5,388 nucleotides of DNA from Planctomycetota bacterium (GTDB lineage Bacteria > Planctomycetota > Planctomycetia > Isosphaerales > Isosphaeraceae). Of this stretch, positions 1 to 4,846 are shown in pieces. A program made the translations under genes and the position numbers. How positions within the stretch are numbered: position 1 is the first letter of the stretch; every line of letters starts with the position of its first letter. The DNA lies in NCBI GenBank assembly GCA_021807585.1, contig JAKBCQ010000256.1, positions 1-5,388 of the forward strand, read 5' to 3'. The notes beneath the pieces were generated by a model that had not been told where the DNA came from, did not search any database, and saw only the letters and a program-made list of their open reading frames with translations.

Positions 1-24
1 ATCGGTCGGCGGCTTGAGCGGTTT

Positions 25-54
25 GATTGGATTGGATTGGATTGGATTGGATCG
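25..54. repeat. Pentanucleotide tandem repeat (GATTG)5 plus GATCG
   Basis: Five exact tandem copies of GATTG fill 25-49, followed by a one-base variant, GATCG, at 50-54. The array lies about 100 bases upstream of the lipoprotein start, so copy number could alter the spacing of upstream control elements. A related GATnn array is found at the other end of the window (5358-5387). The repeat is read directly; any function is inference. Confidence 0.9.
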
Positions 55-77
55 CGTATCGCGTTGAATTCGCGTTG
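52..77 (+). repeat. Three close TCGCGT direct repeats upstream of the lipoprotein
   Basis: TCGCGT occurs at 52-57, 59-64 and 70-75, and the last two extend to TCGCGTTG with an 11-base period, about one helical turn. ATCGCGTT (58-65) also forms the left arm of the palindrome at 570-589. This could be a regulator binding region before the lipoprotein gene, but the repeats are short and CG-rich, so chance is possible. Confidence 0.35.
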
Positions 78-156
78 CCTACTCGTTCGATTTGGCGTAA
101 TCTTCGCGGTCTAGGCTATTGATGGTGTCGAAACGCCCGATAAAAGGGGATTTCGC

Positions 157-546
157 TTGGAAGGTCGGGTATGGAATCGACGGGCGCGGGGATTTTGGGC
201 TGCGATCGCGGCTTCGTTGGTCTTCGGATTGGCGGGATGCGGTCATATCGCCAAGCATCCGTTTCGCGCCTGGAACGATCCTTCGTCGATCAATCGTGCT
301 CGATCGACGCACGTCGCCGAGCGGCTGCCGATCGATCAGGCGATCCCTTCGTTGATTAACCGGCTTGACGATAAAGACGAGGTTGTGCGGTTGACCGCGA
401 ACCACGAGCTGAAGCGGCTTTCGGGCAAGGATTTCGGGTTCGAGCCGTGGGGGAGCGCCAAGGATCGCGGCGCGGCTTGCGAGCGTTGGAAAGCGTGGTG
501 GAGAAGCAATCAAGCCGGGCTAGCCAAAACCGAGCGATTACCTTAA
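157..546 (+). CDS. Short lipoprotein with one HEAT-like repeat
   Basis: A 129-residue protein of unknown function. The basic N-terminus (NRRAR, residues 7-11) and a hydrophobic stretch at 13-27 lead to the lipobox LAGC with Cys28, so it should be exported and lipid-anchored. Residues 60-90 (DQAIPSLINRLDDKDEVVRL, then an ANHELKRLSG helix) look like one HEAT-type helical pair. The tail has the Trp-rich pattern ERWKAWW (109-115). Short proteins of this pattern are common in planctomycetes, from memory. The start is TTG at 157, chosen because a GGGGA ribosome binding site ends about seven bases before it and it gives a complete signal peptide; no in-frame ATG serves as well. The gene runs into the mlaE-like gene after a 113-base gap, suggesting a shared envelope role, but this is inference. 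A single HEAT unit cannot form a solenoid, so it probably acts as a small adaptor. Confidence 0.75.
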   Translation: MEGRVWNRRARGFWAAIAASLVFGLAGCGHIAKHPFRAWNDPSSINRARSTHVAERLPIDQAIPSLINRLDDKDEVVRLTANHELKRLSGKDFGFEPWGSAKDRGAACERWKAWWRSNQAGLAKTERLP

Positions 547-569
547 AGTTCCCCGCCGAGGTCGCCGAC

Positions 570-589
570 ATCGCGTTTGCAAACGCGAT
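570..589. promoter_or_regulatory. Perfect 20-bp palindrome, candidate operator before mlaE
   Basis: ATCGCGTTTGCAAACGCGAT is identical to its reverse complement across all 20 bases. It lies 24 bases after the lipoprotein stop and 70 bases before the mlaE-like ATG. With no spacer in its centre and no T-run after it, it is a poor RNA terminator and better suited to a dimeric DNA-binding protein. The TTTGCAAA core with flanking CG resembles operators of LacI- or TetR-type repressors, but the regulator cannot be named. I found no convincing -35/-10 pair around it. Confidence 0.6.
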
Positions 590-659
590 CAACGCGGAAG
601 TACTGATTCGAGCGACCTTGATTTTGCGTTCTCCGCCGCGACCAGGGAGGGTCGAAGCG

Positions 660-1553
660 ATGGCGACCGTGTCCGATGGGCTCGCACGACGCCGTTCCTC
701 CGTGCACCGTGATATCGTCACAGCGATTCTCGCGTATATGGGCGCCGCGGCGATTCTCGCGTGGTCGTCGTTGTTCGTGATTTTTCGCCGGCGAACGCAT
801 TCGAAGTCGACATCGCGTGGACGCGCGATCATGATTCAACTTGATTGGCTTTTGGTGATGGGTCTTCCGCTTGTCGGATTGGCGCATGTGGGAATCGGTT
901 CTTTTTTATCGATGCAGGCGTATTTCGGTGCGATTTTCGCGGAGGGGACCGGGGCGGTGGTCGGCGTCGGTTTGGTTCGGAACATGGCGCCGATGCTGAC
1001 GGGTCTTGTGCTTTCGGTGATGCAATCGACGCGCACCGTGGCCGAACTGAGACGGCGGAATGCAAGAGGGCTCGATCACGACCCCGAGTCGATTCCCGAT
1101 CGGGGCGAGGATTCGATTCAAGGAATAACCGATCCCGCGTCGTTGACGTTCACTCGGATCGCGGCCGCGGCGATCGCGGGGCCGATTCTGGCGGTGTGGG
1201 GCGCGACGGTCGGGACGCTTGTCGGCTGGGCCGCGGCGAAATCGATGTTGGGGATCACCGACGCGTCCTTTTTCATGCGATTTTTCGACATGTTATGGGT
1301 TCGTGATGTGATCGGTCTTGTCCTCAAAGGGAGCGGGTTCGCCGCGATGGGTGCGTTGTTCGCGTGCCACGAGGGATTGCTGGGGGCGACCGATTCGAAG
1401 TGCGATCTCGATACGATCAGCCGCGCCGCGTTCCGGTCGATCGTTTGCTCGACGTTATTGATACTCTTGTTCAACGCGGTCTGGTTTATGCTTGTATATG
1501 TGTCGGGTCCGCCGTTCGGGCCGACGTTGCTCAAGCCGCCGACCCGCGGGTGA
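660..1553 (+). CDS. mlaE: MlaE-like ABC transporter permease (divergent)
   Basis: A 297-residue membrane protein, probably the permease of an Mla-type lipid transporter that moves phospholipids between inner and outer membranes. Hydrophobic segments lie near 17-42, 61-90, 98-124, 165-200, 205-236 and 258-285. The family pattern is visible: APMLTGLVLSVMQSTRTVAE (110-129) matches the APVLTAL...GRVGSAxAAEL region, GITDPASLTFTRIAA (155-169) the GVDPxxFLVxPRxLA region, and FFDMLWVRDVIGLVLKG with ACHEGL (208-240) the FxxxLSxxDLxxGLxKxxxFG...CYxGL end. The segment between AEL and GITDP (131-154) is about nine residues longer than usual, charged, and lacks the EQIDAL-type coupling helix that contacts the ATPase. 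The start is ATG 660, because AGGGAGG lies at 644-650, nine bases before it; a longer reading from 447 would overlap the lipoprotein gene and has no such site. The MCE partner follows after 67 bases. No ATPase gene is in the window. Confidence 0.85.
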   Translation: MATVSDGLARRRSSVHRDIVTAILAYMGAAAILAWSSLFVIFRRRTHSKSTSRGRAIMIQLDWLLVMGLPLVGLAHVGIGSFLSMQAYFGAIFAEGTGAVVGVGLVRNMAPMLTGLVLSVMQSTRTVAELRRRNARGLDHDPESIPDRGEDSIQGITDPASLTFTRIAAAAIAGPILAVWGATVGTLVGWAAAKSMLGITDASFFMRFFDMLWVRDVIGLVLKGSGFAAMGALFACHEGLLGATDSKCDLDTISRAAFRSIVCSTLLILLFNAVWFMLVYVSGPPFGPTLLKPPTRG

Positions 1554-1620
1554 ATCCAAACGTTTTCGCGTCAATATTTCTTAATCATTCACGGACGGAT
1601 GATGGGGGGAGGATGCCCCG

Positions 1621-2883
1621 ATGAGACACGCAACGCTTCGCGAGATCCGAGTCGGCCTGGTGATCGTCGCGGCGCTCGCGGCGATCGGATCGCTTTTGTT
1701 CGTGGCGTCGGGAGGCCCCGGGTTTTTGACCGCGCACCGTTCGATCGACGTGGTTTTCCGCGATGCGCAGGGGGCGCGTGCGGGAAGCTCGGTTCGGATC
1801 GCGGGGATGGAGGTGGGGAGGGTCGACGACGTCGTCCTCACCGAGCACCAGGGAGCTCTCGGCGCGCTCGTTAGGATCTCGATCCCCAAAGATCTCGCCG
1901 GCAAGTTGCGCCAGGATGTGAAGATCACGATCCAAGCAAGTCTTACCGGTCAAAGTAATGTAAACATTATTTCATCTGGAAGATCTTCGGTTCCGCTCGT
2001 CGCCGGCCAGCTTGTGACTGGGGTTGAAACCTCGGTATTCGACCCGATTCTGGAGCAGGTGGGTCTTGGCCCTGACGAGCGTAAGGATTTGAGTCACACG
2101 ATTACGACGTTGCGGCAGACGGTCGACGTCGCGGCGCCTCGATTGCGTTTGATTTTGGATCACGCGTCCGCGGCGGTCGCCAACGTGCGCGAGACGACCG
2201 AATCGATTCGACCCGCGGCCGAGGACATTGCGCGCAAGCTCGAAGCCGCGGGACCGAGGATCGACGCCACGCTCACCTCGCTGAACCGCGTCTCGGCTCA
2301 GGCCGACGCGCTTTTGGCCGAGAATCGCCCGAATCTCAAGGCGATTCTGGCGAGCGCCGAGGATCTTTCGGCGACGCTCCGCGATATCGCCGCCAAAGAT
2401 CGCGAAAAGATCGATAAGTTGCTCGACGGCTTCGAAACGATCAGGATTCGCACCGATCACGTGATGTATAACGCCGAAGTCCTTTCGGGGACTGGAGTTC
2501 AGATGTTAATTCGGAACCGCGCCGCGATCGATCGGACGATTGCGAACGTGCGCGACGCGACCGATTGGGCGGATCAATTGATCCAAAAGATCTATTCGAA
2601 TCCGTTCGTGATTAGTCCGTTTTATAAGCCGAATCAGGAAGATATCCGCACCCAGACGGTCGCGGACACGGCACGCGTGTTTGTGAAGGGGGCTCGCGAG
2701 CTTTCGGACTTGGTGAAGACGCTGGAAACGCTTCAGGCTTCGGCATCGAACCCCGAGCAAAAGAAGGAGTTCGAGCAGCTTTACAAGAAGGCGTGGATGC
2801 TGACCGATCTCCTGAGCCAGACCGAGAAACAGCTTGCCGAGGGGCTTCGTCCGCGAACGCGGAAAGGGGCGATCCGCGAGTAA
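1621..2883 (+). CDS. mlaD: MlaD-like MCE-domain protein with long helical tail
   Basis: A 420-residue membrane-anchored substrate-binding component of an Mla-type lipid transporter. A short cytoplasmic N-terminus is followed by one membrane helix (about 11-29), which places the rest in the periplasm. The MCE domain spans about 39-136: GSSVRIAGMEVGRV (55-68) is the classic GxxVxxxGxxVGxV signature, and SLTGQSNVNIISSG (107-120) is the second conserved turn before the last strand. The remainder, about 150-420, is predicted from composition to be long amphipathic helices, rich in Ala, Glu, Arg and Leu with few prolines. E. coli MlaD has 183 residues, so this tail is more like mycobacterial Mce, YebT/PqiB-type or chloroplast TGD2 proteins, where such helices help bridge the periplasm. 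The start is ATG 1621 with a GGAGGA ribosome binding site at 1608-1613. A local AT-rich stretch with uncommon codons (AGT, GTA, TCA, TCT, AGA) covers residues 111-123. Confidence 0.92.
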   Translation: MRHATLREIRVGLVIVAALAAIGSLLFVASGGPGFLTAHRSIDVVFRDAQGARAGSSVRIAGMEVGRVDDVVLTEHQGALGALVRISIPKDLAGKLRQDVKITIQASLTGQSNVNIISSGRSSVPLVAGQLVTGVETSVFDPILEQVGLGPDERKDLSHTITTLRQTVDVAAPRLRLILDHASAAVANVRETTESIRPAAEDIARKLEAAGPRIDATLTSLNRVSAQADALLAENRPNLKAILASAEDLSATLRDIAAKDREKIDKLLDGFETIRIRTDHVMYNAEVLSGTGVQMLIRNRAAIDRTIANVRDATDWADQLIQKIYSNPFVISPFYKPNQEDIRTQTVADTARVFVKGARELSDLVKTLETLQASASNPEQKKEFEQLYKKAWMLTDLLSQTEKQLAEGLRPRTRKGAIRE

Positions 2884-2898
2884 GTCGTCGTTGGCGCG

Positions 2899-2929
2899 GC
2901 GGCGGATTCGCCGCTCCGGCTGTTTTTTT
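2899..2929 (+). terminator. Probable rho-independent terminator after mlaD
   Basis: GCGGCG (2899-2904) pairs with CGCCGC (2909-2914) around a GATT loop, starting 15 bases after the mlaD stop. A run of seven T follows at 2923-2929. The eight-base gap between stem and T-run is long, but an alternative GCCG-CTC-CGGC hairpin (2910-2920) sits just two bases before the T-run. Either form would end the lipoprotein-mlaE-mlaD unit here. Confidence 0.6.
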
Positions 2930-2941
2930 CGCGTCTTTGGT

Positions 2942-2969
2942 TAAATTCGATTCGTCCGACGGCCGATAG
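2942..2969 (+). promoter_or_regulatory. Sigma-28 (FliA)-like promoter upstream of flgM
   Basis: TAAA (2942-2945) is followed 16 bases later by GCCGATAG (2962-2969). The enterobacterial FliA consensus is TAAA-N15-GCCGATAA, so the -10 matches 7 of 8 positions, while the spacing is one base longer. It sits just past the mlaD terminator and upstream of a FlgM-like gene, exactly where flagellar-class autoregulation would put it. The start of transcription would be near 2977, giving a leader of about 180 bases. The match is read directly; activity is inference. Confidence 0.5.
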
Positions 2970-3032
2970 TATGTGTGTGAGGCTCGATTCCCGTCGGGCT
3001 TCATGGCGGAGATCCGAAACGCGATCGAACGG

Positions 3033-3051
3033 TCGACTCCCGTCGAGTCGA
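3033..3051 (+). other. Hairpin in the flgM leader
   Basis: TCGACTC (3033-3039) and GAGTCGA (3045-3051) form a perfect seven-pair stem around a five-base loop, about 105 bases before the flgM start. No T-run follows. It may structure the leader RNA or be a protein binding site. I see no known riboswitch fold in 2970-3157. Confidence 0.45.
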
Positions 3052-3157
3052 TTGAATTGGACGCGAACGCGGCGGGCTCCGTGAGTACTGTGTTGCACAT
3101 CATTCGCGCGAGTCGTCGGTGGAACCGGCGGCTGAAGCACCAATCGGGGAGGCTCAC

Positions 3158-3442
3158 ATGGAAGTCTACGGCGCCGGGGGAGCACAAGGCCCCCAACCTA
3201 TTTATCCGCGACTGGCCGCATTGGGGGTCGACCCCGGCCAGACCGTTCAAGCGGGGGCTCCCCGCGACCAGGTCGAGATCTCGCCGCTCGGCAGGATGCT
3301 CGACGGTATCGGCGACTTGCCCGAGATCCGTTACGACCGGGTCGAGGAAATCCGCCGACAAATCGCCGCCGGCGATTACGAAACAATCGACAAACTCGAG
3401 ACGGCGCTCGATCGCCTGCTCGATGAACTGTCGGGCTTCTAA
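3158..3442 (+). CDS. flgM: FlgM-like anti-sigma-28 factor
   Basis: A 94-residue cytoplasmic protein that probably binds and holds inactive the flagellar sigma factor (FliA/sigma-28). The C-terminal half carries the FlgM pattern: DQVEIS (37-42), then LPEIRYDRVEEIRRQIAAGD (54-73), YETIDKL (74-80) and a closing helix TALDRLLDELSGF (82-94). The RxDRVxxIRxxIxxGxY core is the hallmark. The N-terminal third is Gly/Pro/Gln-rich and probably disordered, as usual for this family; MEVYGAGGAQGPQ resembles the opening of planctomycete members, from memory. The start is ATG 3158 with GGGGAGG at 3146-3152, five bases before it; an ORF opening at 3119 is less well placed. No flagellar structural gene or fliA is in the window, so the target sigma factor is inferred. 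A sigma-28-like promoter at 2942-2969 suggests autoregulation. Confidence 0.85.
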   Translation: MEVYGAGGAQGPQPIYPRLAALGVDPGQTVQAGAPRDQVEISPLGRMLDGIGDLPEIRYDRVEEIRRQIAAGDYETIDKLETALDRLLDELSGF

Positions 3443-3517
3443 TCCCATGACGCGCCGTTCATCGTCTTGGTGAAGGCTCGACCACCAATTCCAGGCGCAA
3501 CCGCGCCTCGATCCAGC

Positions 3518-3576
3518 ACGGCCGGTAGGGCGAGCCCTCGATCGCGAGGTTTCGCCCCGCCGGCCGTTACCTTTTA
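3518..3576 (+). terminator. Long interrupted hairpin after flgM, possible terminator
   Basis: Three nested stems line up without bulges: ACGGCCGG (3518-3525) with CCGGCCGT (3560-3567), GGGCGA (3528-3533) with TCGCCC (3552-3557), and CCTCG (3536-3540) with CGAGG (3545-3549), closed by an ATCG tetraloop. Two symmetric 2x2 internal loops separate them, each able to form one G-T/G-U pair. That is 19 Watson-Crick pairs in 50 bases. It starts 75 bases after the flgM stop and is followed by TACCTTTTAT, a weak T-run, so it could end flgM transcripts. The regular design also suits a structured RNA or a dispersed palindromic repeat. Confidence 0.5.
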
Positions 3577-3602
3577 TATTAATCAATATATATTTTTATA
3601 AT
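3573..3602 (+). promoter_or_regulatory. Candidate housekeeping promoter in an AT-rich island
   Basis: A perfect TATAAT (3597-3602) is preceded, with an 18-base spacer, by TTTATA (3573-3578), which matches four of six bases of TTGACA. The surrounding AT-rich bases could act as an UP-like element and ease melting. It would start transcription near 3609 and leave a leader of about 175 bases before the gene at 3785. In such AT-rich DNA a chance TATAAT is possible, so confidence is moderate. Confidence 0.42.
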
Positions 3603-3784
3603 AATTCTTAAACATAATGATTTTTAGGATGCAATGATCGCGTGCTTGGAATATTTGGCGTACGATCGTCAATATCGGGCTCGATTCAACCGATATAACG
3701 AATCGCACGTGCGGCCGAACCTCCAACCGGAACGGAGATCGGGGCCGCAAGGAACGGGACGTGCCTCGACAAGGAGGTCGGGCG

Positions 3785-4681
3785 ATGCGCAAAACAAAAC
3801 GAATTCGACGGTATCAAGCGATCGCGACGCTGTTCGCCGCGACGACGCTCGGTTGTTGTGTTTGGGAAGCGCGCGGCGATGATCAGCAGGGATCGTCGGG
3901 TTCGGGACCCGCTCCCGGGCCGATCGCGAGGCTCTTTCGCGTCGGTCGCGCCTCGTCGGCCCGCAAGCCGTCGGCGGCTTCGACATCCGACGTCGGATCG
4001 CCAAGTTCGGCGCCGAACAACGCCGATTCGCTCTTCGGCTCGTTTGGATCAACAAGTACATATGCGAACACGCCCGGTTCGCGATCGACCGCGAGCTCTC
4101 AGCCGATGAGCCCCGGTTCGGGCCCGAGGATCCGTCCCCAACCGAAATCGAGCCGGCCGATCACCGACGCCGATCCCTTGCTCACGCTCACTTCGATCCT
4201 TAAATCCGATAACGGCCAACGTTTTGCGATGTTCATGCAAGTGTACGCCGACGGCACGATCGTCGACGGTGAAGGGGTGCATCACGTCGCCCGCACGGCG
4301 CTTCAGCCTCTGGTCGATGCGCTTCGCGGCAGCGAGGCGATGAAGCAGCACGGTCATTGCGGCGGCCCGCCGACCGATTATCTCGAACAAACTCATGTTA
4401 TTGTGTATGAACGAGGCATGGGTCGATTGCGGGCGAACGCGTTCTCTTACTCGGGTAATACCGAGGGCTGCGATCATTCGCTGAAGCACGTGCGCGATGC
4501 GATCGACGCGCTCCAGCGACAAATCAGCGGCCAGGGGTCGGCGGCCTCGGCGCATCCCGCCGCGCCTTCGACCGATCCCTCGCTTCCAGGGCTCGCCCCA
4601 TTAAGCCCCGCGGCGCCCAGCCCGATGCCCCCCGTTCCCCTCGATGGAGCGCGGTCAATCCCGCTCGATCCGCTCGATTGA
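3785..4681 (+). CDS. Exported protein of unknown function, Cys/His-bearing core with low-complexity flanks
   Basis: A 298-residue protein I do not recognise by name. A basic N-terminus (RKTKRIRRY) and hydrophobic stretch 12-26 form a signal peptide. TLGC with Cys24 is a poor lipobox because Thr occupies the -3 position, so cleavage near Ala29-Gly31 by the ordinary signal peptidase is as likely. Residues 33-125 are Ser/Pro/Gly-rich and probably disordered. A folded core spans about 128-250: LTLTSILKSDNGQRFAMFMQ, VYADGTIVDGEGVHHV (153-168), HGHCGGPPTDYLEQ (189-202), VIVYERGMGRLRANAFSYSG (205-224) and GCDHSLKHV (228-236). Cys192 and Cys229 could form a disulfide, or with nearby His residues bind a metal. 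A Pro-rich tail (251-298) ends in LDPLD. The start is ATG 3785, with AAGGAGG at 3771-3777 seven bases before it; an upstream in-frame start at 3761 lacks such a site. It looks like a single-gene unit between a candidate promoter and hairpins. Function unknown; a cell-envelope role is inference. Confidence 0.8.
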   Translation: MRKTKRIRRYQAIATLFAATTLGCCVWEARGDDQQGSSGSGPAPGPIARLFRVGRASSARKPSAASTSDVGSPSSAPNNADSLFGSFGSTSTYANTPGSRSTASSQPMSPGSGPRIRPQPKSSRPITDADPLLTLTSILKSDNGQRFAMFMQVYADGTIVDGEGVHHVARTALQPLVDALRGSEAMKQHGHCGGPPTDYLEQTHVIVYERGMGRLRANAFSYSGNTEGCDHSLKHVRDAIDALQRQISGQGSAASAHPAAPSTDPSLPGLAPLSPAAPSPMPPVPLDGARSIPLDPLD

Positions 4682-4716
4682 CGACGTGACGCTCGCCCGA
4701 CAGTCAAACTCCGATC

Positions 4717-4748
4717 GTCGCTCGCCGGCAAACAATCCCGGCGACGAC
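4717..4748 (+). other. Hairpin downstream of the exported-protein gene
   Basis: GTCG (4717-4720) and TCGCCGG (4722-4728), with C4721 bulged, pair with CCGGCGACGAC (4738-4748) around a nine-base loop, giving 11 pairs. No T-run follows, so it is not a standard terminator; it may protect the mRNA 3' end. Part of its left arm belongs to a CCGATCGTCG copy (4711-4720) repeated at 4801-4810, so it could exchange partners with the next hairpin. Confidence 0.5.
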
Positions 4749-4796
4749 CCGCTGTCAAAAATCGATCGCGGTCGATAAGATAAGGATTCGAGGAAC

Positions 4797-4846
4797 CGCG
4801 CCGATCGTCGCCGCTCTGGTTGACGATCGGCGCGATTGTTGATTTT
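4797..4846 (+). terminator. Probable rho-independent terminator before fur
   Basis: CGCGCCGATCGTC (4797-4809) and GACGATCGGCGCG (4822-4834) form a perfect 13-pair stem around a 12-base loop, followed by T-rich ATTGTTGATTTT. It begins 115 bases after the stop at 4681 and would end that transcript before fur. The loop is longer than typical and the T-tract is broken by G and A, so efficiency may be modest. The right arm overlaps the candidate fur -35. Confidence 0.6.

Larger units (their letters stand above)
3443..3784. other. 342-base gap between flgM and the exported-protein gene
   Basis: No convincing gene lies here. In order it holds a small hairpin AGGCGC-AACC-GCGCCT (3493-3508), the long hairpin at 3518-3567, a sharply AT-rich island at about 3571-3630, and an untranslated leader to the next gene. 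An ATG at 3634 with a weak AGGA site opens an 82-codon frame, but it runs into the next gene out of frame and has no protein-like character. A minus-strand stretch from 3566 to 3459 is open for 36 codons but has no good start. Confidence 0.6.

Noticed and set aside
136..143. CCCGATAA, similar to a sigma-28 -10 element, before the lipoprotein gene
   Set aside because: No TAAA lies about 15 bases upstream, and the element is too close to the start codon at 157.
447..659. A 71-residue N-terminal extension of the mlaE-like gene in the same frame
   Set aside because: It overlaps the lipoprotein gene in another frame, has no ribosome binding site at 447, and its sequence does not look like protein; ATG 660 has an excellent AGGGAGG site.
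2973..3473. A 166-codon frame overlapping flgM
   Set aside because: It covers flgM in a different frame and its second half is an out-of-frame reading of it. The FlgM motifs and ribosome binding site support 3158-3442 instead.
2612..3586. A 324-codon minus-strand frame
   Set aside because: It lies antisense to the mlaD end and flgM, is Arg/Ser-rich as expected for a shadow frame in GC-rich DNA, and shows no domain.
3634..3882. An 82-codon frame with a weak AGGA site after the AT-rich island
   Set aside because: It runs into the exported-protein gene out of frame and has low-quality, Arg-rich sequence. A leader peptide is possible but not supported.
4774..4788. GATAAGATAAGGATT as a possible Fur box before fur
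   Set aside because: Only the first GATAA hexamer agrees with the consensus; the inverted part is missing.
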